NCBI GenBank assembly: GCA_025362395.1
Contig: JANYGK010000055.1
Span: 1-42,493, forward strand
Length of the DNA: 42,493 bases
Direction: 5' to 3'
Source: Bacteroidota bacterium
Lineage (GTDB): Bacteria; Bacteroidota; Bacteroidia; B-17B0; Aurantibacillaceae
Positions 25,255 to 33,910 of the stretch are shown here, piece after piece. Both the position numbers and the translations under genes were made by a program. The notes beneath the pieces were generated by a model. It was not told where the DNA came from, did not search any database, and was given only the letters and a program-made list of their open reading frames with translations. Positions within the stretch are counted from its first letter, which is position 1; the number at the start of each line of letters is the position of its first letter.

Positions 25255-25869
25255 ATGTACAAACCTATTAAAGCCTATTGTGCCGGACTTATAAAAGAGT
25301 TCGGCATTATCTCCGAAGAAAGAAAACTACTTTTGGAAAAAATTGCCGCTTACATTATTGAAAAACAAAAGCGATATAAACCAATAAACTTGGTTTATAT
25401 CTGCACACATAACTCTCGCCGTAGCCACTTTGGTCAGATTTGGGCGCAAGTCGCAGCTAATTATTATAATGTACAACATGTAACTACTTTTTCAGGAGGT
25501 ACAGAAGCCACAGCCTTTCATGTGAATGCTATAAATGCCATTAAACGCATTGGCTTTGTTGTAAAGCCTATAAACAGACAGAACAATTCTATATATCACA
25601 TTCTATTTGACGACAACGAAACTCCTATCGTTTGTTTTTCCAAAGTGTATGACGACCCTGAAAATCCAAAAAAAGAATTTGCAGCAATTATGACTTGTAG
25701 CGATGCCGAAGAAAATTGCCCGTTCATACCGGGCGTTGAATTAAGAATAGGCACTACTTACGATGACCCTAAAGCGTATGACACTACACCGCAACAAGAT
25801 GAAATATACGATGAGCGATGCCGACAGATTGCGCGTGAAACCTTTTATGTTTTTTCCTTAATCAAATAA
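25255..25869 (+). CDS. arsC: Arsenate reductase of the LMW-phosphatase (thioredoxin-coupled) type
   Basis: A 204-residue protein. The P-loop is VYICTHNSRRSHFGQ, i.e. C-x5-R-[RS] with Cys50 as nucleophile, and the later TCSDAEENCPFIPG segment carries the two resolving cysteines of Staphylococcus-type thioredoxin-coupled ArsC. The DDP motif (TTYDDPKAYD) supplies the general acid. It has an extra helical N-terminus of about 40 residues compared with the 130-residue classical enzyme. The ATG at 25255 is chosen; a TTG at 25234 would overlap the preceding gene. It reduces As(V) to As(III) for export by the adjacent Acr3. Confidence 0.9.
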   Translation: MYKPIKAYCAGLIKEFGIISEERKLLLEKIAAYIIEKQKRYKPINLVYICTHNSRRSHFGQIWAQVAANYYNVQHVTTFSGGTEATAFHVNAINAIKRIGFVVKPINRQNNSIYHILFDDNETPIVCFSKVYDDPENPKKEFAAIMTCSDAEENCPFIPGVELRIGTTYDDPKAYDTTPQQDEIYDERCRQIARETFYVFSLIK

Positions 25870-26946
25870 ATGACCATGACAGCAAACGATTGCACACCCG
25901 CAGCAGAAAGAAAAAAATTAAATTTCCTCGACAGGTACTTAACCTTATGGATATTTTTAGCAATAGTAATTGGTATTGCAATTAGCCACTTTTTTTCTTC
26001 ATCCTCCACCTTCATCAATTCATTTTCTAGTGGCACAACCAATGTGCCCTTGGCCATCGGGTTAATATTAATGATGTATCCGCCGTTAGCCAAAGTACGA
26101 TACGAAAAATTGGGCGACGTATTTCGTAACACAAAAGTATTAGGCGCTTCGCTGTTTTTAAATTGGATTATAGGTCCGGTTTTAATGTTCCTCCTTGCCA
26201 TTCTGTTTTTACATAATTATCCCGAATATATGGTAGGCTTAATTTTAATAGGCTTGGCGCGTTGCATAGCCATGGTAGTAGTATGGAACGAATTGGCAGA
26301 AGGCGACAGAGAATATGCAGCCGGCCTGATCGCTTTAAACAGTATTTTTCAGGTGTTGTTATACAGCGTTTATGCCTACTTCTTTATTACGGTATTGCCC
26401 CCATTATTAGGCCTAAAAGGATTGGAAGTAACTATTACTATTGGAGCGATTGCCAAAAGCGTAGGTATTTATTTAGGGCTTCCCTTTATGGCCGGATTAA
26501 TTTCACGCCTCGCATTCGTAAAGATTAAGGGTAAAGAATGGTACGAAACTAAATTTATTCCGCTCATTTCGCCCATAACACTTATGGCGTTATTGTTCAC
26601 TATTGTAGTCATGTTCAGTTTAAAAGGCGAATTGATCGTACAAATTCCTTTTGATGTGTTGCGCATCGCCATGCCATTGATTATCTACTTTGTTATTATG
26701 TTTTTTATCAGCTATTTTATTGGTAAAAAAATGGGGGCGGACTATTCCAAAAGCACCTCCATAGCTTTTACGGCAGCGGGTAATAATTTCGAATTGGCCA
26801 TAGCCGTTGCCATTGGTGTATTTGGTATTAATAGCGGACAGGCCTTTGTTGGAGTAATAGGTCCGTTGGTAGAAGTACCGGCTTTAATTCTTTTGGTAAA
26901 GGCCGCATTTTGGATCAGAAACAAGTATTATAAAACAGCAAATTAA
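25870..26946 (+). CDS. acr3: Arsenite efflux permease, Acr3 family
   Basis: A 358-residue inner-membrane protein with ten predicted helices. Family marks are [16 protein letters not shown] near residue 67, the conserved Cys132 in [13 protein letters not shown] essential for As(III) transport in studied Acr3 proteins, and [20 protein letters not shown] with VGPLVEVP-like [13 protein letters not shown] near the end. It exports arsenite using the proton gradient. The start codon directly follows the arsC stop, so the two are co-translated. A second in-frame Met is at residue 3. Confidence 0.95.
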   Translation: MTMTANDCTPAAERKKLNFLDRYLTLWIFLAIVIGIAISHFFSSSSTFINSFSSGTTNVPLAIGLILMMYPPLAKVRYEKLGDVFRNTKVLGASLFLNWIIGPVLMFLLAILFLHNYPEYMVGLILIGLARCIAMVVVWNELAEGDREYAAGLIALNSIFQVLLYSVYAYFFITVLPPLLGLKGLEVTITIGAIAKSVGIYLGLPFMAGLISRLAFVKIKGKEWYETKFIPLISPITLMALLFTIVVMFSLKGELIVQIPFDVLRIAMPLIIYFVIMFFISYFIGKKMGADYSKSTSIAFTAAGNNFELAIAVAIGVFGINSGQAFVGVIGPLVEVPALILLVKAAFWIRNKYYKTAN

Positions 26947-26947
26947 A

Positions 26948-27070
26948 ATGAAAGCAAAAAATCATTCCGTCATCTATTACGGGCGGGCTTACCTCTTCGA
27001 TGCTGTATCATTTACAATCTCATATTATTCGCTGTATGTATTGCCGAAATTTAACTGCAATACTCCTTGA
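26948..27070 (+). CDS. Possible 40-codon ORF after acr3
   Basis: An ATG one nucleotide after the acr3 stop opens a 40-residue frame (MKAKNHSVIYYGRAYLFD...) ending at TGA 27068-27070. No family recognised, and the length is within what AT-rich DNA gives by chance. The rest of the gap to 27224 shows nothing else except promoter-like AT-rich sequence. Confidence 0.2.
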   Translation: MKAKNHSVIYYGRAYLFDAVSFTISYYSLYVLPKFNCNTP

Positions 27071-27224
27071 TGGTTGCGCTTATGAACCAACAGCCAAATA
27101 AAAATAAACGACTCAATTACTGTTTTATACAAACTATTTTAATGCCATTTGATACCTGCTTCAAATGATAGATTTGATATGATTAAAATTCAAACTGTTA
27201 TTTTATTATTATATTGCATTACTT

Positions 27225-28661
27225 ATGAAAAAAACATTTTTTTACTTAATTAGCTTTTTACTTTTATCTGTGTGTGTTAGTAAAGCCCAAACGATGGAAG
27301 GACCTGAATTTGAAAGTCGAACTCAAACGCCGTTAGGGACATCTAATGGTTCATTATACTATTACAATTTTGAGGTTTTTAAAAAAGGATATAAGATAAC
27401 TGTATATAAGTATAATGCTGAAACCTTGGCGGAAACAAGTAAAGGAGAGCTAGTTATACCACAGGTCGAGGGCTTTAAATCATGGAATTTACCGGTTGTT
27501 GTGGCGAAGATCATTGATGGTAAATTTTATTTTTTTTATGCTGTGTTTGGTAAAGATTTCAAAATGCCAATTTATTTGACCACTTGTAATGCTGATTTAA
27601 CCAATGCAAGACATATTGAAACAGGTACACTCATACAGAATGCCAATTGGAATACTGTCAATTATTCCGTCAATTTTTCTCCGGATAATAAAACCGCCTT
27701 AATCGTTATTAAGAACTATTGCGATAAAATGAAACTTAAAATGACGGGTATTAACACTGCCGGTTATTCGGCAGGTACTATTTGCGAGGATGTAACTTTA
27801 GTTTATTTCGACCTGGTAAACTATACTGTAAAAGCTACTAAAACCTTACCTGTTGAAATGAATGGCCTTAAATTAAAAACTCGCCAGCACCAAATTGACA
27901 ATACAGACAATGTTTCCTTTATCGCCTCTATAGCTAAGGAAAAAGTAATTACTAATACTATTGAAGCTACCTCTACTGCTACCTTACTGAAAGACGAAAA
28001 AAACGTTAACATCTCCGAAATAAATATTGACAATACAAAAAAAATAAGCAGCTATTTACTACAGCTAAAAAACGGAGATGTAGCGTACTTAGGAATGTTA
28101 GATACAAAAGTAATTTTTAGATTAATTCCCTCAGGCAAAAAAGAAAAAAGTATTGAAACAACCTTTTTAAGAACTAAGTTAACTGCCAATCCAAATAATG
28201 CTTCTTTTTATAGTTTTAAGGAAACCGAGGCGGGTTATTATTTATGTCTTGACCACGGCCATTCTGATTATAGTGTAGCTTTCATTAATAAAACCGGCGA
28301 GCTGCTTTGGCACAAGATTATTCCGGGTATTCGTAAGGTCTATACTGTTACCGAGTATGTTGACTATCTACCATATACATTTGTGAATGATAATAAGTTA
28401 AATTTTGTGTTTCTTGAAAACAAACCGTATGAGGAAACAAAAAAAACTTTAAAGGCGCTTAATGATTCAGTCTTCATATCACAATATGATTATAAAAATT
28501 TTAATACAACGCTTGTTACCATTGATGAATTAGGAAAAACTAAAAAGGATGTTATTAACGACAATGGGGTATCTTATGCCGGTCCGAATAATATTATTTA
28601 CGATAAAAATTTTATGTTTTTACAATTAAGTACAAGAGTGAAGAGCGTTCCTTTAAAATAA
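27225..28661 (+). CDS. Unrecognised secreted protein
   Basis: A 478-residue protein with a clear signal peptide (MKKTFF..., cleavage near SKA-Q, residue 22). The mature part is beta-rich, with repeated patterns of hydrophobic strand, turn and Lys/Thr, which would suit a beta-propeller-like fold, but no family could be named and no T9SS sorting domain or lipobox is present. Base composition is AT-rich. It stands alone, converging with the minus-strand DNA-repair pair with only 2 bp between stop codons. Confidence 0.7.
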   Translation: MKKTFFYLISFLLLSVCVSKAQTMEGPEFESRTQTPLGTSNGSLYYYNFEVFKKGYKITVYKYNAETLAETSKGELVIPQVEGFKSWNLPVVVAKIIDGKFYFFYAVFGKDFKMPIYLTTCNADLTNARHIETGTLIQNANWNTVNYSVNFSPDNKTALIVIKNYCDKMKLKMTGINTAGYSAGTICEDVTLVYFDLVNYTVKATKTLPVEMNGLKLKTRQHQIDNTDNVSFIASIAKEKVITNTIEATSTATLLKDEKNVNISEINIDNTKKISSYLLQLKNGDVAYLGMLDTKVIFRLIPSGKKEKSIETTFLRTKLTANPNNASFYSFKETEAGYYLCLDHGHSDYSVAFINKTGELLWHKIIPGIRKVYTVTEYVDYLPYTFVNDNKLNFVFLENKPYEETKKTLKALNDSVFISQYDYKNFNTTLVTIDELGKTKKDVINDNGVSYAGPNNIIYDKNFMFLQLSTRVKSVPLK

Positions 28662-28663
28662 CT

Positions 28664-29431
28664 CTACTTCTTTTCCACCAGGTACTTCCAATAACGTTTA
28701 GGGACATGCTGTAAATGCAGCTTCATGTTTTTGCGAATTGGAATATTAACGCTTTTAAAATAATTTTTCCAAAGGTTTTGATACAATTTTTCATCAGGAT
28801 CAAATAAAATACCGGTTGGCGTTAAATCAGTTGTATCGATGGTAAAATCAATAACCGCTTCGTTTACCTGCTCTGTCTGCCTGTCGTAATGCACGCCGTA
28901 TTTTCGTTTGGTATCATAAATGATCCAATCCTGGTCGGCATAACGCCGCTTAAAATGTGGAACAATTAATGGCAGCACGTTATAATCAGGATCAATGGGA
29001 GCATAAAAAAATGTTTCGCCTATGCTTTCAAAACGCACAAAAGCCTCAAAGCGATGCTTTTCTCGTCCAACTTTACGGGCTGTTTGCGCAACATCTAACA
29101 CTGCCGAGTTGCCAAAATTATCTTCTATATTTTGCTCGCTTGAAAAAGCATATTGTACAAATTGTAAAATGGTATTTTCGATTCCTTTGAGTTCTGATAA
29201 ATAACAACGGTAAATATTTGTAAAACATTCCTGCGATACTTTTTTACGTAAGCCTTTCATAACGCGTGTCGCTTTTTCGGCATCGGTATATATCCTTATG
29301 TTATCGAAAAAAACTAAAGCCTCCAAGTTGTTTTCCTTAACAATAGAGGCGTCTTTACACTTTCGTTCATATATTTCGAAAATAGCCGTGAATAGACCTT
29401 GGTAGGTCCCATCATATATAAACTGTACCAT
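28664..29431 (-). CDS. TIGR03915 family putative DNA-repair protein (DUF4130)
   Basis: A 255-residue protein beginning FIYDGTYQGLFTAIFEIYE, the typical start of TIGR03915 proteins, with VGREKHRFEAFVRFE and FYAPIDPDYNVLPLIVPHFKRRYADQDWIIYD in the middle and a C-terminal NLWKNYFKSVNIP.R.N...Q...PKRYWKYL, matching DUF4130. It is almost always encoded with the radical-SAM partner directly upstream, and here their stop and start overlap as TAATG. A DNA metabolism or repair role is proposed from the family name only; the reaction is not known. Confidence 0.88.
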   Translation of the reverse strand: MVQFIYDGTYQGLFTAIFEIYERKCKDASIVKENNLEALVFFDNIRIYTDAEKATRVMKGLRKKVSQECFTNIYRCYLSELKGIENTILQFVQYAFSSEQNIEDNFGNSAVLDVAQTARKVGREKHRFEAFVRFESIGETFFYAPIDPDYNVLPLIVPHFKRRYADQDWIIYDTKRKYGVHYDRQTEQVNEAVIDFTIDTTDLTPTGILFDPDEKLYQNLWKNYFKSVNIPIRKNMKLHLQHVPKRYWKYLVEKK

Positions 29432-30708
29432 TAAAATAAGGTTAGCTGTGGAGAATAAGTTGGTGTATATTTACTTTTTCCCAATGATAAAATATGATGC
29501 CTGATAGCCCCCGCAGTTGCTTCTCCAAATAGTACATCCTTACTTGAACACACTACAAAATGTTTTACGCGGTTCATGGCCACACCTATTTTTTTAAGTT
29601 GCCACCAATCCAGTTTTCCGAATTTACGCGCAGCCACAATTTTTAAAGCAGAGCCCACACCAATGCCCGGCACTCTTATTATTTTAGCATAATCAGCAGT
29701 ATTAATGTCTATAGGAAATTCGTGCAGGTTTCGCAGCGCCCAACTTAATTTCGGATCAACATCTACATCTAAATTCGGGTTGGCATCATTTACAATTTCA
29801 TTTACATTAAAGCCGTAAAACCGCATGAGCCAATCTGTTTGGTATAAGCGATGTTCACGTATTAAGGGCGGCGGCGTGCCAATGCCCGGTAAACGCTCAT
29901 CTCCGCTAATAGGTATATAGCCCGAATAATAAACGCGGCGCATGCCATATTTTTGATATAAAGAATTTGCCGTAAACATAATGTCTTTATCCGTTTCGGG
30001 TGTAGCCCCGATAACCATTTGTGTACTTTGACCGGCAGGCGCAAATAACGGTGTTGATTTAATTAGTTTTTTTTCTGCCTTATAGTGAACAATGGATTCG
30101 CTCAGGTAATGCATGGGCGTTAATATTTCAGCATAATTTTTATCGGGTGCTAATAATTTAAGAGAGGTTTCTGTCGGCATTTCAATATTTACACTTAAAC
30201 GGTCGGCATATAAACCGGCTTCTTTCATGAGTTCTTCGCTTGCACCCGGAATAGTTTTTAAATGGATATAGCCGTTAAATTTATGTTCCAAGCGTAACTT
30301 TTTAGCAATGGTTACTAAACGTTCCATGGTAAAATCTGCATTTTTAAAAATACCCGAGCTTAAAAATAAGCCTTCAATATAATTACGCCGGTAAAAATTA
30401 ATAGTAAGTTCCACTACTTCTTCAATAGTAAAAGCCGCACGCTTTACATCATTACTTTTACGCGACACACAATATGCACAATCGAAAATACAATAGTTGG
30501 TGAGTAAAATCTTAAGTAAAGACACGCAACGGCCGTCTTCCGTATAGCTATGGCAAATGCCCATTCCTGTAGCATCCCCTAAGCCCTTGTTGTCGTTTTT
30601 ACGTTTGCTTCCGCTGGAAGAGCAGGACACATCATACTTAGCGGCATCCGCTAAAATACTTAGTTTTTCATGGATCCTTGCGTCGGATGTTTTTTTCACT
30701 GTTGTCAT
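29431..30708 (-). CDS. Putative DNA modification/repair radical SAM protein (TIGR03916)
   Basis: A 425-residue radical-SAM enzyme. The [4Fe-4S] cluster motif is C-x3-C-x2-C (Cys73, 77, 80) in TNYCIFDCAYC, with more Cys at 29, 52 and 61. The SAM-domain strands include EGLFLSSGIF and YIHLKTIPGA. The C-terminal third has a helix-hairpin-helix-like stretch INTADYAKIIRVPGIGVGSA, which suggests DNA binding. The protein family pairs with TIGR03915; the start of the partner overlaps this stop by 1 bp. A perfect palindrome upstream (30758-30772) may control the pair. Confidence 0.9.
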   Translation of the reverse strand: MTTVKKTSDARIHEKLSILADAAKYDVSCSSSGSKRKNDNKGLGDATGMGICHSYTEDGRCVSLLKILLTNYCIFDCAYCVSRKSNDVKRAAFTIEEVVELTINFYRRNYIEGLFLSSGIFKNADFTMERLVTIAKKLRLEHKFNGYIHLKTIPGASEELMKEAGLYADRLSVNIEMPTETSLKLLAPDKNYAEILTPMHYLSESIVHYKAEKKLIKSTPLFAPAGQSTQMVIGATPETDKDIMFTANSLYQKYGMRRVYYSGYIPISGDERLPGIGTPPPLIREHRLYQTDWLMRFYGFNVNEIVNDANPNLDVDVDPKLSWALRNLHEFPIDINTADYAKIIRVPGIGVGSALKIVAARKFGKLDWWQLKKIGVAMNRVKHFVVCSSKDVLFGEATAGAIRHHILSLGKSKYTPTYSPQLTLF

Positions 30709-30757
30709 TGCCGTTACTTTTTTAAATTAAAGTTACCTATTTTTGAAGCGCGGTTTT

Positions 30758-30772
30758 GCTACAAATTGTAGC
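30758..30772. promoter_or_regulatory. Palindrome upstream of the radical-SAM/TIGR03915 pair
   Basis: GCTACAA-A-TTGTAGC, 7-bp perfect arms around one base, 50 bp upstream of the ATG at 30708. Size and position suit a dimeric repressor operator, possibly damage-linked, but no LexA site model of this phylum could be matched from memory. Confidence 0.4.
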
Positions 30773-31082
30773 ATTATACTTTAGCTATTTTTAATGAAAT
30801 TTTAAAGTGTAAGTGCTTTTCTCAATTTTATATTTGATAAAATTACTTCTGCATTCAAATTAAATTCATGATCACTTTATGTTGTACATTGTTGAAAAAG
30901 TCTTCTCAGGAAATCGTACAACTAAAGTTTAGCAAGACATTCTCCGTTATAAAATTTCTTAAAACAACTAAAAGCATTCATGGTACTTCACGAACTTTTA
31001 AGCTATAGCTTGATTCATCTAAAGTATTACAAGACAAAGAGTTTAAAAGGGCTTATACACTTATATCAGTCTTTAGAATTAA

Positions 31083-31337
31083 ATTATACGAAAGATCTTT
31101 ATCTCAAAAAAGAAAGCATACAGCCTCAACCCGTACAAATTATATTTTGCGGCTATATCGACTAAATCAAATGAGGAGTTTTTTGATTATATAGTCAGTA
31201 TTTTTTCGAATAATACTTATATAAATCTTAAGCATGTAATAACAAGCCTTCTAAAAAACGATTATATTAAATTTGCTGAATCCGCGTCATCTGCGGAACA
31301 AATTAAAATGATGTATGACTGTATATCGGCTTCTTAA
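31083..31337 (+). pseudogene. Possible decayed gene in a 594-bp gene-free stretch
   Basis: No intact gene spans 30709-31302. One frame is open from 31083 to the stop at 31335-31337, reading a protein-like sequence (NPYKLYFAAISTKSNEEFFDYI ... HVITSLLKNDYIKFAES) with no ATG at its start. Just upstream, a short ATG frame at 30868-31008 and its read-through frame to about 31180 also look peptide-like. Taken together this resembles a gene broken by several frameshifts, but no family was recognised and AT-rich chance frames are possible. The end overlaps the converging DoxX gene by 35 bp. Confidence 0.25.
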
Positions 31338-31716
31338 AATTAAACGGTTTGGTGTATTTTTTATACACCAGCCACGACCAGCGAATTAATACATATTGTA
31401 ACGGCAAGCGTAACACTGCGATCCAAAATATTAAACCGCCTGTATGATATGTATCAATAAGCATTTGTACATGTACAGTTAAAAAAAGAACCAACATTAC
31501 TATGGTTAACACTGCGGAAATCTTTCTTGTTTTTAAAGGAAGCACGCCCAAGCCTAACAGCATTTCGCAAATGCCGCTAATATAAATTAACATTAGCGGG
31601 GCCGGAAAATACCAAGGCATAATTTTTAAATAAAAATCAGGGTGTATAAAATGATTAATGCCTGCGCCAACATACACACAACTCATTACCAATAACCATA
31701 TATTTTTTTTACTCAT
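31303..31716 (-). CDS. DoxX family membrane protein
   Basis: A 137-residue membrane protein with four helices. The typical start AGINHFIHPDFYLKIMPWYFPAPLMLIYISGICEMLLGLGVLP matches the DoxX-like group, whose members sit in the inner membrane and are sometimes linked to thiol or quinone chemistry; no specific substrate is known. It stands alone, divergent from the small secreted protein gene at 31836. Confidence 0.85.
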   Translation of the reverse strand: MSKKNIWLLVMSCVYVGAGINHFIHPDFYLKIMPWYFPAPLMLIYISGICEMLLGLGVLPLKTRKISAVLTIVMLVLFLTVHVQMLIDTYHTGGLIFWIAVLRLPLQYVLIRWSWLVYKKYTKPFNFKKPIYSHTSF

Positions 31717-31784
31717 AATTTAAGTTGATTTATACTCTTTTAAAGATAGCTAATATACTTAATACCCAAATCCGTTAACTGTTA

Positions 31785-31792
31785 TATATTTG
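31785..31792 (+). promoter_or_regulatory. -7 promoter box for the small secreted protein
   Basis: TATATTTG matches TAnnTTTG exactly, 44 bp before the ATG at 31836. No strong -33 box was seen. Confidence 0.5.
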
Positions 31793-31835
31793 TACTACTG
31801 TTAATGTTAGCGGGATAATTCTAAATAATTTTATT

Positions 31836-32198
31836 ATGAAACTTAAAACCCTCGTGACAACGTTTTTGTTGTTGTTTGCAGTTAGTAATTCTTTTGCTGT
31901 AGCAAGAGATGGGACACGATCGGCTGAAGGAGCAGGTCCAAATGGATTTAGCAAAGTTAATGAAACGACCAAAGATGGTTGGACTACTATTGTTTGCAGG
32001 GAAGTAGGTTATACAACCTGTCCTGAATTATTTGTAAGGCCTGCCGACCCAATGGACAATCCTTTACTTAAGGATGCCCTTTCAGCTATTAAAAGTGGGG
32101 TGCTGTCAGGAACTATAACTGAAAGCGGAAGAACAGTTACTTGGAAATCAGCAGATACTTCAGGAAATAGTTCAACAATTAATTTTCACACTTTCTAA
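31836..32198 (+). CDS. Small secreted protein with two cysteines, unrecognised
   Basis: A 120-residue protein with a signal peptide (residues 1-21, ending NSFA). The mature 99 or so residues hold two cysteines seven residues apart (TTIVCREVGYTTCPE), able to form a disulfide, and a Thr/Ser-rich end. No family recognised. A -7 box precedes it and a strong terminator follows at 32211, so most transcripts are likely monocistronic and abundant, with some read-through to the next two genes (inference). Confidence 0.65.
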   Translation: MKLKTLVTTFLLLFAVSNSFAVARDGTRSAEGAGPNGFSKVNETTKDGWTTIVCREVGYTTCPELFVRPADPMDNPLLKDALSAIKSGVLSGTITESGRTVTWKSADTSGNSSTINFHTF

Positions 32199-32210
32199 TA
32201 ATAAATTATT

Positions 32211-32236
32211 AAAGGCAGGTATAAACCTGCCTTTTT
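32211..32236 (+). terminator. Rho-independent terminator or attenuator
   Basis: Perfect 10-bp stem AAAGGCAGGT (32211-32220) with ACCTGCCTTT (32225-32234), 4-nt loop ATAA, then T-run. It ends 15 nt before the next ATG (32252), so read-through would be needed if the three genes are one unit. Confidence 0.88.
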
Positions 32237-32251
32237 ATTAATTACTTTTTT

Positions 32252-33457
32252 ATGCAAAAATTATTAGCTTTTCTTTATTTTCTGTTCCTGAGTTTTACTT
32301 CCTTTTCTCAGGATAATATGAAATTCTTTATAAAACTAGACACCATTATATCTTCAGCTCTTAAAATAGATAATGAATCAATTTCATTCTACGACCTAAA
32401 AACAAAGATTTTAGGCGAAAATTTATGGATATTCTATCCCAATTGGGTTGACAATGATAGTATCCATTTTTTAAAGGTAAATTTAATTACCAAGAAAAAA
32501 ACGTTAGTAAATCTTTATTTGCCGGGAAGTTCATTAAAAACCAAAAGTCCAAACATTACAAAATTTGACATTAATGATAGCAATCTGGTCATTTTGTTTT
32601 CAAATAGCTTCGCTTACTTTAATAAAAGTAAAAAACAATATTTGTTTAGTTTTATAGAGCCTCTATCATATTCATATTCAGAGATATTTTTATTACCAAA
32701 ACATAAAGTTTTAATTGCCAATTTATATGACATACATCCTTTTTCTAACCCGGACAAAGTTATTCTAAATGTATATGATTGCCATAAAAAAGAATTAATA
32801 AGATCGGTAAAACCTTTTTTTAATAGTATAGAGTTTTCGCATTTCGATCCTAATTCATGGATCGATGTTACACATAAAAACATTATACTAAGCCAAACTA
32901 CCAATTACAAAGCTACCTTTTTTGACTTTAATTTAAATCAAATAAATTATTATTCGTTTGAAGAAAAAAACTGGTTATATGCAGATACTAACTACATTAA
33001 AAATTTAAGTCGAATAAAACCAAGGATTGAACCTAAAGAACTAATTGGGAAAATTACACAAATGAAAGATACAGTATCAAGAATTGAAGCAATATTTTGT
33101 TTAGGCACAAATAAAATCTTGGTAAGAAAAGTGGCTTCTTATAATAAAAAATTAAACAGAATTCGTTTTTATGATCTGTTAACTTTAAATAAAAAAAATA
33201 AATGGGAAATAACGCGCCAAAATCTAATTGATGATTCTCCTAAACCTGAAGATACTTGCAAAAAAAATAGTTTTCCTATTTTTTCAGTAGAAGAAACTGT
33301 AGTTTTCAGTGAAAAATATTATGTTAAATTAACTGAACGCTTTAATAATTTTGAATTTGGTAAAACATTTGCCGAATTAAAAAAAACAGAAGATGCATCA
33401 CTTGGAAATAAAGACCCCTATTTATTTATAGAAATATTTAACCTTAATTTTAATTAA
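32252..33457 (+). CDS. Secreted propeller-like protein, unrecognised
   Basis: A 401-residue protein with a signal peptide (about 1-20, ending SFSQ). The mature chain is beta-rich and Lys/Asn-rich, with repeated short strands of the type LVILFSNSFAYF and KVLIANLYDI, as in the six-bladed propeller proteins of Bacteroidota, but the family is not certain. DNA is unusually AT-rich for the window. Its stop overlaps the start of the thioredoxin-like gene by one base (TAATG), so the two are translationally coupled. Confidence 0.7.
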   Translation: MQKLLAFLYFLFLSFTSFSQDNMKFFIKLDTIISSALKIDNESISFYDLKTKILGENLWIFYPNWVDNDSIHFLKVNLITKKKTLVNLYLPGSSLKTKSPNITKFDINDSNLVILFSNSFAYFNKSKKQYLFSFIEPLSYSYSEIFLLPKHKVLIANLYDIHPFSNPDKVILNVYDCHKKELIRSVKPFFNSIEFSHFDPNSWIDVTHKNIILSQTTNYKATFFDFNLNQINYYSFEEKNWLYADTNYIKNLSRIKPRIEPKELIGKITQMKDTVSRIEAIFCLGTNKILVRKVASYNKKLNRIRFYDLLTLNKKNKWEITRQNLIDDSPKPEDTCKKNSFPIFSVEETVVFSEKYYVKLTERFNNFEFGKTFAELKKTEDASLGNKDPYLFIEIFNLNFN

Positions 33458-33897
33458 TGAAATGTTTATCTATTTATTTTGTAATAATAAGTAGTTTCAT
33501 GACGGCTCAGCATACTTTTTTTTCTTTGGGCAATGATTCTATTTCGTTTCCTAATACATCTAATAAACTAACATTAGTGTATTTTACAAACAAATCCTGT
33601 TATGACTGTTTTTTTTATTTAAATGATTATTTTAAATCAGACAGCTCAATTAATTATTACTTTATTATAGAAAAAATTCCTTCAGCTATAGGAAATTATG
33701 AGGTTTATAAGAATTTAATTAAAAGAGGAATAGACAAAAACAGAGTTTTTTTTACTAAGATAATTACACAAGAAATATCACCATTTGTAAAAATTTATAA
33801 AAACGAAACTGAAATTTATATTCCTTATAGAGAAGTATTTGAAAAGAAAGAAACGATTGAGCTTTCAAGAAAGCTGAGAGCCGCTTTACATAATTAA
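33457..33897 (+). CDS. Secreted thioredoxin-like protein with CxxC
   Basis: A 146-residue protein with a probable signal peptide (about 1-17). Then LTLVYFTNKSCYDCFFYLNDYF gives a beta strand followed by Cys-Tyr-Asp-Cys at a helix start, the placement of the thioredoxin-fold active site. The rest is compatible with a short thioredoxin or TlpA-like fold, without a clear cis-Pro motif. It is likely periplasmic. Start overlaps the preceding stop by one base. The family is inferred from the motif and its position only. Confidence 0.55.
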   Translation: MKCLSIYFVIISSFMTAQHTFFSLGNDSISFPNTSNKLTLVYFTNKSCYDCFFYLNDYFKSDSSINYYFIIEKIPSAIGNYEVYKNLIKRGIDKNRVFFTKIITQEISPFVKIYKNETEIYIPYREVFEKKETIELSRKLRAALHN

Positions 33898-33910
33898 AGT
33901 AAACACTAAA

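Noticed and set aside
30980-31165. 61-residue gene
   Set aside because: It has no family match and lies among other frames that look equally protein-like; it is described as part of a possible decayed region instead.
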